Source: Snodgrassella sp945267035
GTDB taxonomy: Bacteria; Pseudomonadota; Gammaproteobacteria; Burkholderiales; Neisseriaceae
Assembly (NCBI RefSeq): GCF_026535915.1
Contig: NZ_JAFNPF010000001.1
Location: forward strand, 62,001-126,000
Reading direction: 5' to 3'
DNA: 64,000 bases
Part shown: positions 43,213-51,385 of the stretch, piece by piece
Numbering within the stretch: the stretch's first letter is position 1
Layout: each line of letters begins with the position of its first letter
The notes under the pieces: model-generated
What the model was told of the DNA's origin: nothing
Databases searched by the model: none
The model's input: only the letters and a program-made list of their open reading frames with translations
Made by a program: the position numbers and the translations under genes

Positions 43213-44375
43213 TGAAGAATTCAATACCTAAAGTAAAAACTGCCGAAGTTTTGCTCATCAATGTGGATGATCGTCAGACAGCACTGTTGCGCATGGCATT
43301 CAAAATGTATAACAGTGTCAATTATCAGCTGATACAGCACGAAGAGAATACTCAGCCTGAATTGATTCTGGTAGATGGGGATTCTAAGGATGGTGAAAAA
43401 GTATGGCAGCAAACCAAGGAAAAATATCCTAATGCTGTTGTGGTATTCTTTGCCCGTCAGGCACCCTCAATCACCGCCCCCTATTTGATGAAGCCCATCA
43501 AATTTGATACTTTGTTTCAACATTTACGCAATCTTCAGCAAGGTAATGGCGTTTGGTTGCCAGAAAATTATGACGATCTAGAGCCAGCTGTAAGTAAAAC
43601 AGAACAGCCAGCTCAAATTGATGACAAGCCAACTGATGACAAGCCAACTGATGACAAGCCAATTGAACAATCAATTAAGATTGAACGCTTCCAAACAAAG
43701 CGAACATTACTAGGTTTGGTTCAAACCTTATCGCAGCAGAAAAATGATACAGCGATCATGTTTGAAGACAAGCCGGTATTGATCGTATTCCCGGATAAGT
43801 CTAAGGTTTTACTCGTAGTAGAAAGCGATGTTTTGCAAAAATTATGCTTGCGTGATGATGTGGAATGGAAAACTCGTGTCCTACCTGCATCGGCTTCAAC
43901 AGCGAAATTGCACGAAAAAGCTAAACTTAAACTGCAGGCGTGTATTTGGCAAATATCCATCTGGACATCACGCGGACGCTTAATTGATCCGATCACGCCA
44001 GATACCATTATCAAATTAAAAGCGTGGCCAAATATGACACGGCTGGCTTTTTTACCTGAGGGAATAAGGTTATCCGCCTTTCTGGTACGTAGTCCTGTGG
44101 CATTAAATACCCTGTACAAACTATTGCCAGTGTCATTGGAAGATGTTTTGAATTATATTGCTGCTACCTATTCCATCGGTGCACTCGAAATAGAGCAGCC
44201 GCTGACTCATTCAGCACCTGAACAAGAGCAAGAAATGATTCTGACCCGAAAAGCGTCACCATCGCCTGAACCCACAGAAGAAGATGGAACGGAATCGGCA
44301 GAGGATACTGATGGCGAAGCAGCAAAACCGAAAGGTTTACTGGCGCGTTTGATGGGTCGCTTGCGTGGCAACTAA
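43209..44375 (+). CDS. Degenerate receiver-domain protein of the GTPase/roadblock operon
   Basis: A 388-residue protein. Residues about 10-115 keep the shape of a response-regulator receiver (VLLINVDDRQTALLRMAF, ELILVDGDSKDGEKVW, VVVFFARQAPS, YLMKPIKFDTLFQHL), including an Asp and the Lys-Pro turn. A proline/aspartate linker contains three tandem copies of DDKPT (15-base repeat at about 43620-43664). The C-terminal half has no recognised fold but many beta-like segments, ending in an acidic stretch and GLLARLMGRLRGN. It may receive a signal for the GTPase. It overlaps its upstream neighbour by four bases. Confidence 0.65.
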   Translation: MMKNSIPKVKTAEVLLINVDDRQTALLRMAFKMYNSVNYQLIQHEENTQPELILVDGDSKDGEKVWQQTKEKYPNAVVVFFARQAPSITAPYLMKPIKFDTLFQHLRNLQQGNGVWLPENYDDLEPAVSKTEQPAQIDDKPTDDKPTDDKPIEQSIKIERFQTKRTLLGLVQTLSQQKNDTAIMFEDKPVLIVFPDKSKVLLVVESDVLQKLCLRDDVEWKTRVLPASASTAKLHEKAKLKLQACIWQISIWTSRGRLIDPITPDTIIKLKAWPNMTRLAFLPEGIRLSAFLVRSPVALNTLYKLLPVSLEDVLNYIAATYSIGALEIEQPLTHSAPEQEQEMILTRKASPSPEPTEEDGTESAEDTDGEAAKPKGLLARLMGRLRGN

Positions 44376-44394
44376 TACCTAAGCAGGAGTAATC

Positions 44395-44931
44395 ATGGTT
44401 GAAAATAAAATTATATTTACCGGCCCGGTGGGGGTAGGAAAAACAACTGCTATCGCTGCGTTGTCTGATGATCCTCCGATACAGACCGACGCTAATGCAT
44501 CAGATATGACGCAGGATCGAAAAGGTTATACAACTGTAGCAATGGACTATGGCGTCATCAGACTAGATGATCAGACTAAAGTTCATTTATACGGTACCCC
44601 AGGTCAGGAACGTTTTGACTTTATGTGGAGTATCTTAAGTAAAGGTAGTATGGGTTTAATTCTGCTGCTAGACAATACACGCCAGAATCCCTTGAAAGAT
44701 TTGAAATTTTTTCTAACTTCTTTCCATGATTTACTTGAAGATGCTCCTGTTGTTGTTGGAGTGACGAAAATGGATCTTAATCCACAGCCAGGTGTTGAAG
44801 TTTATCAGCAATACTTGGCACAGCATAATATGAATGTCCCGGTATTTGAAGTTGATGCTCGCAATGAAGACGATGTAAAACAACTGGTTACTGCAATGTT
44901 GTATTCCATAGATCCGGGGTTGGAAGGGTAA
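44395..44931 (+). CDS. MglA-like small Ras-family GTPase
   Basis: A 178-residue P-loop GTPase. G1 is FTGPVGVGKTTAIAAL (residues 8-23), the G3 region is LYGTPGQERFDFMW, typical of MglA/SRPRB-type prokaryotic small GTPases (TPGQ in place of DxxG), and G4 is GVTKMDLN. The length is that of a bare G domain. In Myxococcus and relatives such GTPases with roadblock proteins set cell polarity; in betaproteobacteria related proteins occur with roadblock genes of unproven role. The operon setting with one clear and one probable roadblock gene supports a GTPase/GAP module. Confidence 0.88.
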   Translation: MVENKIIFTGPVGVGKTTAIAALSDDPPIQTDANASDMTQDRKGYTTVAMDYGVIRLDDQTKVHLYGTPGQERFDFMWSILSKGSMGLILLLDNTRQNPLKDLKFFLTSFHDLLEDAPVVVGVTKMDLNPQPGVEVYQQYLAQHNMNVPVFEVDARNEDDVKQLVTAMLYSIDPGLEG

Positions 44932-44937
44932 TTTAAG

Positions 44938-45597
44938 ATGGAATCTACATTACAATTACACAATGATTTATTTCCTAAAGTTATGCCGGCTGGAGCTTTT
45001 TATGCTGTTTCCAGTAGCAGTCCTAGTGCCAGTCGTAAGCTATTGGCCAACATATTACGTGCTGATGTCAATGCTAAATTGACAGAAGAGCGGTTAAAAC
45101 AATGGGCTGAAACTGATGATATACATACAGCACTCAGTCTGTTATACCGTTTACAACGCCTGGAATTTTTATACGGTGAAGCTCAGCCCAGTTCTCAAAT
45201 AGTCAAAGTAACATCAGATCTATTTGAAGATATTTTGGGGCAATTATCTGACAGTCATCGTGCTTTATTGGTAGACCAAGATGGTTTTTACCTTGCAAAT
45301 GTAGGTTTTAATCATGAGACGGCTGAAGAAGTGGCCAATCTGGCTAGTGAGGCGACCAGATTGTCAGAAAAAAACAGTCTGCTGATTAAAAATAACCTCA
45401 ATATTTATAATACTGCAGTTGGGATTTGTGATCCTGCTGGTCAGAGTGAGCTGACATTTTTCCCTTTATATATAAGGGATACCAAAAATATTTTGGTAAC
45501 AGCTGGTCTTCCATTACTTAATAGTGAAGCCTTTGTCACTCTGGTTCGCGGTCTCTATTTGTTGGATGGCGAAGATATTAAGCTAACAAATAAATAA
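44938..45597 (+). CDS. Roadblock-like regulatory protein (tentative)
   Basis: A 219-residue soluble protein, 6 bases after the GTPase gene. The C-terminal half (HRALLVDQDGFYLANVGFNH, EEVANLASEATRLSEKN, TFFPLYIRDTKNILVTAGL) shows the strand-helix-strand order of the roadblock/LC7 fold. The N-terminal half (SRKLLANILRADVNAKLTEE) is helical. It probably partners the GTPase together with the next gene. The assignment rests on fold pattern and context, not on strong motif identity. Confidence 0.6.
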   Translation: MESTLQLHNDLFPKVMPAGAFYAVSSSSPSASRKLLANILRADVNAKLTEERLKQWAETDDIHTALSLLYRLQRLEFLYGEAQPSSQIVKVTSDLFEDILGQLSDSHRALLVDQDGFYLANVGFNHETAEEVANLASEATRLSEKNSLLIKNNLNIYNTAVGICDPAGQSELTFFPLYIRDTKNILVTAGLPLLNSEAFVTLVRGLYLLDGEDIKLTNK

Positions 45598-45618
45598 CAT
45601 CCATAGAAAGATATCAAG

Positions 45619-45984
45619 ATGCAAGAAAAATTACTGGTTTCGGTATTGAGCGATTTGAATGATTCTTCGGCTGATATTACCGCATCTGCTGTAATTTCTA
45701 CCGATGGTCTACCGGTTGCAACCTTGTTACCGGATGGTGTTGATCCAGATCGAGTAGGTGCCATGGCTGCAGCCTTGTTGGCCTTAGGAAATCGCACCTC
45801 GCGCGAATTACAATGCGATGACCTTGAACAAGTGATGGTAAAAGGTAAACACGGCTATGTACTGTTGATACAAGCTGGAGATACCAATGTTTTGGCTGTT
45901 ACTGCCAACGAAAGTGCTACGTTAGGTCTTATCCTGCTTGATGCGCGGCGAGCTGCACGTAGTATTATTGATATCCTGCGCTAA
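45619..45984 (+). CDS. Roadblock/LC7-domain protein (MglB-like)
   Basis: A 121-residue single-domain protein of the roadblock/LC7 family. SADITASAVISTDGLPVATL, VDPDRVGAMAAALLALGNR, VMVKGKHGYVLLIQAGDTNV and LAVTANESATLGLILLDARR give the typical fold and length of MglB, the GTPase-activating partner of MglA. It is the last gene of the five-gene operon. No terminator with a clear T-run follows. Confidence 0.88.
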   Translation: MQEKLLVSVLSDLNDSSADITASAVISTDGLPVATLLPDGVDPDRVGAMAAALLALGNRTSRELQCDDLEQVMVKGKHGYVLLIQAGDTNVLAVTANESATLGLILLDARRAARSIIDILR

Positions 45985-46344
45985 ATACATCCTTATTACT
46001 GTTGAAAAGGAAAGAAATTATATTTTAATAATACAATGAAGCTGGAAATGTTTATCTTATTGAAATGTTAAATAGATAAATTTGGAATTCTTCAAAATCT
46101 CAGTTTTTCGCATAACACTACGAAGTGGTACTTGTATTTCGTATTGGATGAATAGTTAATTAAACCGATAGTGCTCCTCCTTTGCTAACCAGATAACAAT
46201 TTAAACCATACATGGTTTTATTTAAATAATTGTTTGTGTGGTTGCAATATGACATAAAGTTGTCAGCAATGCTACATCGTAATGTAGATAATCGAAATTA
46301 AGTAGGTTAATTAAGTAAGAAAATTTTTACACCAATAGGAAAAA
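45985..46344. other. Intergenic stretch without recognisable gene
   Basis: AT-rich with stops in all frames. No RNA gene or strong repeat is seen. It leads into a run of gene relics. Confidence 0.4.
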
Positions 46345-46722
46345 ATGTTTGAACCTTATAGCGTTATTGCTTATATCTAAGATGTCGATATTAGTACAGA
46401 ATTTTATACTAAAATCTACGACGCCCACCTGTTAAAACTTATTCTGGCTTTACTGTATTTTTATTGAATGGTAATTTTTTTTCGGGCTCCAAGAAGGTAA
46501 TGCAATAACGCCAAAGGCACCCAATCTTTATGGTAGATTTGAGCTGTCATTTAGTGATGTAACTAAAATGATGCAGATGATATTTATTCGATATGGAAAG
46601 AACGAAACGTCAAAATTGAACTTGACCACTAAATGCTCGATTTCGGATACGAATTGGTAGGAAATGATCCCGATGGTAATCGACTCCGTGTTTGTGCTAC
46701 CGACATTTCAAAGTTTGATTAA
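46345..46722 (+). pseudogene. VOC (glyoxalase/bleomycin-resistance) family relic
   Basis: The pieces read MFEPYSVIAYI, then DVDISTEFYTKIYDAHLLK, a damaged middle with frameshifts (traces of AITPKAPNLYGRFELSFS), IYSIWKERNVKIELDH and a final MLDFGYELVGNDPDGNRLRV that ends in CATDISKFD with a stop at 46720-46722. The FYTKI start, WKERxVKIE and DFGYxxVGxDPDGNRLRV are VOC-fold landmarks. Several stops and shifts make it dead. Confidence 0.65.
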
Positions 46723-46792
46723 AATAATATCTTAAGAAATTAAAACAATGGGTGCTTCATTCCGCAGCTCTCATTTATGAGAAATTCATATT

Positions 46793-46912
46793 ATGAAAAA
46801 AGTGTGGTTGATCACAAGAGCATCTCGCGGATTTGATTTCGCTTGGGAAAAATCTGATTGGGCTTAAGGTGATATTGGAGCGGAAATTGTATCTCAAATA
46901 AAAAAGAGCTAA
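46793..46912 (+). pseudogene. Short-chain dehydrogenase relic (N-terminus)
   Basis: ATG 46793 gives MKKVWLITRASRGFDFAWEK and a stop at 46865-46867, with GDIGAEIVSQ following. The family start is MKKTWLITGASRGFG; here the glycines of the NAD-binding TGASRGFG motif are changed to Arg and Asp and the rest of the gene is gone. Confidence 0.55.
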
Positions 46913-47102
46913 CGAGTTGAAAATACACATATCATAACTGTATATTGATGTTTTCTGTCCTTAATGATGTCCTTGTTATGGGTGTTATGCAATAGTTTTT
47001 AGTAGCTGTTTTTAGACTCAGATTGCTTTTTTTTATTTAACTACTTAGAATAGATGAAGTCTTTTTTTAGGCTTTATTTAGTCTTAATAATACGGGGTTT
47101 AC

Positions 47103-47378
47103 ATGCGCTACTCTCAACAGATAAAACCAATCAGTTACTTAAAAGCCAATGCTGCTGAGGTAATGACCAATTTAACTGAGTCAAGGGAGCCATTAATTAT
47201 TACTCAAAATGGCGAAGCCAAAGCAGTCATTCAAGATATTGCTTCCTATGAAGAAACGCAAGAAACACTGGCATTACTTAAAATTCTGGCATTAGGTCAG
47301 AAACAGCTAGAGGCAGGACAGGTTACCGATGTAAAAGAAGTGGTTAAACGTTTAAAAAGTAAAAGGAAAAAAACTTGA
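47103..47378 (+). CDS. Type II antitoxin, Phd/YefM family
   Basis: A 91-residue antitoxin. The N-terminal DNA-binding domain has ISYLKANAAEVMTNLTESRE and PLIITQNGEAKAVIQDIASY, the hallmark of Phd/YefM. The C-terminal Lys-rich tail (DVKEVVKRLKSKRKKT) should wrap the toxin. Phd-type antitoxins repress their own promoter. Its stop overlaps the toxin start (TTGA), typical of translational coupling. Confidence 0.93.
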   Translation: MRYSQQIKPISYLKANAAEVMTNLTESREPLIITQNGEAKAVIQDIASYEETQETLALLKILALGQKQLEAGQVTDVKEVVKRLKSKRKKT

Positions 47379-47704
47379 TCCCTGCGTATAAAGTCGTTTT
47401 AACGGGAGATGCAGAGGCAGACTTAGAAGACATTTACGACTATATTACGGAGCATGATTGTTTAGAAAATGCCTATTATGTATTGGATGAACTACTAAAA
47501 ACCGCAGACAATTTAAGCCATTTTCCTGATAAGGGCAGTGTACCTAAAGAACTACAAAGTTTAGGCAATCGTGATTATCGTCAAGCCTTTTTTAAACCTT
47601 ATCGGCTTATCTACCGTGTCATCGACAAACAGGTCGTTATCTTTTTTATTACTAATGGTAGGCGTGATATGCAAACCTTATTAGCGCGGCGTTTATTAAG
47701 CTAG
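47375..47704 (+). CDS. RelE/ParE-superfamily toxin
   Basis: A 109-residue toxin. AEADLEDIYDYITEHDCLEN is the first helix hairpin, HFPDKGSVPKELQSLG and RQAFFKPYRLIYRVIDKQVV the beta sheet, and FFITNGRRDMQTLLARRLL the C-terminal helix. This fits the ParE/RelE fold. Whether it cuts mRNA or poisons gyrase cannot be told. It starts with TTG at 47375, overlapping the antitoxin stop by four bases. It sits at the left edge of the defence-type cluster. Confidence 0.9.
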   Translation: MIPAYKVVLTGDAEADLEDIYDYITEHDCLENAYYVLDELLKTADNLSHFPDKGSVPKELQSLGNRDYRQAFFKPYRLIYRVIDKQVVIFFITNGRRDMQTLLARRLLS

Positions 47705-47835
47705 TACAAGCTAGGTTATGTCTATAAGGCTAATAATTAGCTGATATTGCTTATACTATCAATGGCTTTTTATTCTATGGAATTATGCTATATTGATAAC
47801 ATTAACAACCCCATTCTTACACAGCGTAACTCATA

Positions 47836-48554
47836 ATGGATATAAAACTCGGCAAAAACGATAAGCGTTATATAGAAGGCACGGATGATGTCTATAATAT
47901 CATGAAAAATGTACTACTTCGTGACAACAAGATAGACCAAGAAAAAGAGCATTTCTGGATTATTGGCATGAACCTAGCAGGTTACATTCTTTATATAGAA
48001 CTCATTGCCTTGGGATCTTATAAATCGGTTGATGTTGAGCCCATGAACGTGTTTCGTGTAGCAGTTATGAAAAATGCTTGTCGAGTTATTGCCGTACATA
48101 ATCATCCATCAGGGCGATTAGCGCCATCCGAACCCGATAAAGATATCACTGATCGACTAATCCAAGTAGGGCGTATATTAAACATTGAATTTGTAGACCA
48201 CTTGATAATTTCCCCTCTGTCTTATACAAGCTTTAGATATATTGGTTTAATGGATGAGTTGGAAAAAAGCCTTAAGTATGTGCCTACTTATCAGGTGGTT
48301 GAGCAGATTAGGAAGGAAGAAAAAAGAATTGCTAAAGAAAAGTTAGAATTAGAGAAAAATAAGACAAAAGATGCCAAAGAAAAGGCTCGTTTAGAAAAAG
48401 AACAGAAACTGATTGAAAAAGAGCGACGAGAAAACTCGAAATAGCAATGGTTACAGCACTTCTTGATAAAGGCGTTGCAATTGAAAGCATCGCTAAAATT
48501 ATGGAGATTACACCGCAAGATGTTAAAAAAATTATTAATAAGAAAATTGTTTAA
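47836..48554 (+). CDS. RadC-like JAB-domain protein, C-terminus frameshifted
   Basis: The frame 47836-48444 encodes 202 residues with the RadC/JAB metalloprotease-fold motif HNHPSGRLAPSEPD (His88, His90, Asp101) and an upstream Glu38. It lacks the helix-hairpin-helix of chromosomal RadC, as in the short versions on mobile elements. After a charged coiled coil the frame stops at 48444. Another frame (48438-48554) continues EIAMVTALLDKGVAIESIAK and ITPQDVKKIINKKIV, a helix-turn tail seen on many transposase- and Rpn-like proteins. A single-base shift near 48435 probably cut off about 38 residues; the JAB part is intact. Confidence 0.8.
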
Positions 48555-48584
48555 AGTAAATAATTTGTATAAGGTAATGATGGC

Positions 48585-49160
48585 ATGACATTAATAACAG
48601 AAAGTATGTTAAGAAGTTTTAGCGATATTCAAAATAGCGTACCTTTGGCGGCAATTGCACTTGGATCTTACAGAGTAGAATCTAAAGCTAATAAAACTAC
48701 GATATTCTTATCTCATAAACACGAAGAGTCAAAAGTAAATTTATTAGCTGCAATAAGCTTTCTTAAAAAGTTTGGGGTAGAAGTGTATGTGGATTGGTTA
48801 GATGAAGAAATGCCAAAAGTTACATCGGTTGAAACAGCTAGAAAAATTAAGGAAAAAATCCGACAAAATAATAAATTTATCTTATTAGCAACTGAAGAAG
48901 CAATTAATTCTAAATGGTGCAACTGGGAGTTAGGACTTGGTGATGCAGCAAAATATAGAAATAATATTGCATTATTAGTTGTACAAAAAGATAACAGTCA
49001 TTATTCAGGTTCTGAGTATTTAAATATCTATCCTTATATAGCCTATCAAAATGGAACTAATATATATTCAAATGGTGCATATATTAAAGGAGGATATTAT
49101 GTTCATTATCCCGATAATGATACAATCATACGACTTGAAACATGGCTACAAAAAAGTTAA
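48585..49160 (+). CDS. TIR-domain protein A
   Basis: A 191-residue protein with a TIR domain at about 37-150. It begins TTIFLSHKHEESKVNLLAAI, has FGVEVYVDWLDEEMP in strand B/BB-loop position, and carries the putative NADase glutamate Glu115 in KWCNWELGLGD. A 35-residue N-terminal segment precedes it. TIR domains with this Glu hydrolyse or cyclise NAD+. It opens the plus-strand half of the TIR/SLOG cluster, followed at once by a ThsB-like gene. The sequence is AT-rich compared with core genes. Confidence 0.85.
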   Translation: MTLITESMLRSFSDIQNSVPLAAIALGSYRVESKANKTTIFLSHKHEESKVNLLAAISFLKKFGVEVYVDWLDEEMPKVTSVETARKIKEKIRQNNKFILLATEEAINSKWCNWELGLGDAAKYRNNIALLVVQKDNSHYSGSEYLNIYPYIAYQNGTNIYSNGAYIKGGYYVHYPDNDTIIRLETWLQKS

Positions 49161-49193
49161 GAATATTTTTTACATATGGAATGGAGAGCAAAT

Positions 49194-49673
49194 ATGGCTG
49201 GAAAACCTGTTTTTTATAGTTTTCACTATGATAATGATGTGATGAGAGTTCAACAAATAAGAAATATAGGAGTGCTTGAGGGCAATCCTCCAGTTAATGC
49301 GAATGATTGGGAAAGGGTTAAGCGTGGTGGTGAAGAGTCAATTAAGCGATGGATTGATGAAAACATGAAAAACAAACAATGTGTTATTGTTTTGATCGGT
49401 TCAGATACATCAACAAGACCTTGGGTGAATTACGAAATTAGAAAAGCATGGGATGAAGGAAAACCTATCTTTGGTATTTATATTCATAACTTAAAATGTC
49501 CAATAAATGGTACTTGTAGAAAAGGGAATAACCCATTCGATACAATTTTACTGCCTAACCGGAGGAAATTGTCGGATTATATACCGTGTTATGATCCCTT
49601 ATCATATGATGCCTATGGTGATATTTCAAGAAACCTAGAAAATTGGGTGAATATGGCACCAAGAAGATCATAA
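49194..49673 (+). CDS. ThsB-like TIR protein (DUF1863 family)
   Basis: A 159-residue protein of the TIR-like family that includes the Thoeris sensor ThsB. MAGKPVFYSFHYDNDVMRVQ at the start, ESIKRWIDENMKNKQCVIVL, IGSDTSTRPWVNYEIRKAWD with Glu81 in the catalytic position, and GIYIHNLKCP with NPFDTILLPN follow the ThsB pattern closely. ATG 49194 follows GGAGAG; an ATG at 49176 lies further up. In Thoeris, ThsB makes a cyclic ADP-ribose isomer after phage infection, which activates ThsA. No ThsA (SIR2-SLOG) gene lies next to it here. Confidence 0.88.
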   Translation: MAGKPVFYSFHYDNDVMRVQQIRNIGVLEGNPPVNANDWERVKRGGEESIKRWIDENMKNKQCVIVLIGSDTSTRPWVNYEIRKAWDEGKPIFGIYIHNLKCPINGTCRKGNNPFDTILLPNRRKLSDYIPCYDPLSYDAYGDISRNLENWVNMAPRRS

Positions 49674-49674
49674 A

Positions 49675-50130
49675 ATGGTTAATCTAGATACCTCTATCCA
49701 AGTAGAATTTGATTCAGTTTCTGTGCAGGCACATTTGTCAATTATACAAAATGTTATACAAAGAATGGCTGCAAATAGTGCCGCTTGTAAAACATGGTGT
49801 ATTACGCTTGTATCAGCTGTTTTAGTGATGATTGCAGATAAAGGTAAAGTAGAATATATATATCTGGCTTTATTTCCAATCGTCACCTTTGCTGTATTAG
49901 ATATTTATTACTTAGGGCTAGAAAAAGCATTTCAAAACTCCTATAATCTATTTATTTCTAAGTTACACACTAATACTCTAACGACTCAAGACTTATATGC
50001 AGTTATGCCTGTAAATAAAGGTTTATGCTTATTAATGAAATGTGGCATTTCACCTTCTATTTGGATATTCTATCTATCATTATCTATACTAATTTTTATT
50101 ATGAAATGGGTTGTATTTGGATTTAATTAA
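49675..50130 (+). CDS. Small membrane protein of the TIR cluster
   Basis: A 151-residue protein, one base after the ThsB-like stop and in the same operon. An N-terminal amphipathic helix (HLSIIQNVIQRMAANSAACK) is followed by two close membrane helices (TWCITLVSAVLVMIADKGK and YLALFPIVTFAVLDIYYLGL). A third segment lies near the end (ISPSIWIFYLSLSILIFIMK). The layout resembles SLATT-type 2TM proteins associated with nucleotide-signal defence, which may open pores. The family is not firmly recognised; it is the best candidate for a membrane effector of the system. Confidence 0.65.
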   Translation: MVNLDTSIQVEFDSVSVQAHLSIIQNVIQRMAANSAACKTWCITLVSAVLVMIADKGKVEYIYLALFPIVTFAVLDIYYLGLEKAFQNSYNLFISKLHTNTLTTQDLYAVMPVNKGLCLLMKCGISPSIWIFYLSLSILIFIMKWVVFGFN

Positions 50131-50136
50131 GATTTC

Positions 50137-50171
50137 TCACTACTTATAATAATATGTATTATAAGTAGTGA
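50137..50171. terminator. Bidirectional terminator between the convergent TIR operons
   Basis: TCACTACTTATAAT (50137-50150) pairs perfectly with ATTATAAGTAGTGA (50158-50171), loop 7 bases, with TTTT after it on the plus strand and A-rich sequence on the other side. It separates the two convergent halves of the cluster. Confidence 0.8.
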
Positions 50172-50188
50172 TTTTGATGACCTAGTTC

Positions 50189-50803
50189 TTAAATTGATTT
50201 ACTAATAACATATTTATCACGATTTCGCCAAATTTCTAATGATAAATCAATATGATAGTTTATATTTTTGATAAAACAGTCCCATCTGACATAAAAAATA
50301 TAAGAGTTTAGTAAATCAGATTGATAGTCTGATGGATATGAATAGTTACGGTTATTCATGTTATTTTTGATGATGTTAAACAATTTAGGATCATAATCGT
50401 AGCTATTATTTTCATCCGGTAACTTTATAGCAAAAATAGCATTAGTTTTACTTGTTCTATCAAAACGAGTTTTAGTTCTTAAAGAATAGGCAATTTCCCA
50501 AGGTATCCATTGGTCTTTTTCTGAACACCACAGCTCATTCATTCCCTTAGAAACTAGGACTATCGTTACTGTACTATCATAAATTTTATCGGCTAACCTA
50601 GACTGAATAGTTTCATCTTTAAAATGAGCTAAACTTTCATTATCATTTTCACCTTTATTTATATGATCGCCTTGTTTTTCTAATTGCTTTTGTAGGAGAT
50701 CAACGTAATCTCTTACTTTTGTTAATTCCCAACTATATAGGCTATTAAGTCTTGCTACTTGTGTATCTCCATATTTATAAGAAATAAAAATTTTCTTACT
50801 CAT
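50189..50803 (-). CDS. ThsB-like TIR protein, second type
   Basis: A 204-residue TIR-fold protein. MSKKIFISYKYGDTQVARL is the first strand and box 1. HFKDETIQSRLADKIYDSTV, TIVLVSKGM and QWIPWEIAYSL with Glu103 give the core of the DUF1863/ThsB-type TIR family. An insertion of about 35 residues (DYVDLLQKQLEKQGDHINKG) lies after strand A, unlike the plus-strand ThsB-like protein. It begins immediately after the SLOG stop (TAA-ATG), so the two are translated together. Confidence 0.82.
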   Translation of the reverse strand: MSKKIFISYKYGDTQVARLNSLYSWELTKVRDYVDLLQKQLEKQGDHINKGENDNESLAHFKDETIQSRLADKIYDSTVTIVLVSKGMNELWCSEKDQWIPWEIAYSLRTKTRFDRTSKTNAIFAIKLPDENNSYDYDPKLFNIIKNNMNNRNYSYPSDYQSDLLNSYIFYVRWDCFIKNINYHIDLSLEIWRNRDKYVISKSI

Positions 50804-51385
50804 TTAAATTTTCCCTTTTAATAATTTAGTAAATAGTGCCATGTAAGCGTAATCTGTATTAAGTTCTTCCATATAGTTTTCAGGAGATGCTTGATAAATT
50901 GATAAAGCAGCAGCCCCTGTTGTTGCTACTGGTAAAAGTAAAGCATCAGGGTGATATTGTTTGAATAGCTTAAACTCATCTTCAACCCCTTCCATACCAC
51001 CAATAAAAATTCCCGCAATGAAATCATTCCCCTCAATCATTTCTTTCCGCATTAGTGCTAAGCTTTCATCTTTATTATCTTTAATTTCATTTATCAATTT
51101 TATACAATTAATCTGTTCATTATCTGCAGGAAATATTTTGTTAAAAAATTCTGATTGATATAAAACAACATGTTTAGAAACATCTATTTTAAGTTTTTCC
51201 AAAATTACTCGAATAAGTGGTGTAATAGAAGGATGCCCTCCCCAAACTAAAATTGCATTAGGAATAACAACTTTTGCTAGTGCATTTACTGCATCTCTTA
51301 TTGCTGAAATATCTGCTGTTCCAATATATTTAGGGTCTCTATCAGGTAAAGGAATGCTGGCAGAAAGAAATATTTTATTCACCAT
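50804..51385 (-). CDS. SLOG-domain protein of the TIR cluster
   Basis: A 193-residue Rossmann-like protein. IFLSASIPLPDRDPKYIG at the start, AILVWGGHPSITPLIRVIL, IAGIFIGGMEGVEDEFKLF and LLPVATTGAAALSIY follow the SLOG (SMF/DprA-LOG) pattern with its glycine-rich nucleotide pockets. SLOG domains bind nucleotides and often occur with TIR domains; in Thoeris the ThsA SLOG binds the signal made by ThsB. Here SLOG is a separate polypeptide. Its start overlaps the upstream TIR gene by 11 bases. A receptor role for a TIR-made signal is inferred. Confidence 0.8.
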   Translation of the reverse strand: MVNKIFLSASIPLPDRDPKYIGTADISAIRDAVNALAKVVIPNAILVWGGHPSITPLIRVILEKLKIDVSKHVVLYQSEFFNKIFPADNEQINCIKLINEIKDNKDESLALMRKEMIEGNDFIAGIFIGGMEGVEDEFKLFKQYHPDALLLPVATTGAAALSIYQASPENYMEELNTDYAYMALFTKLLKGKI

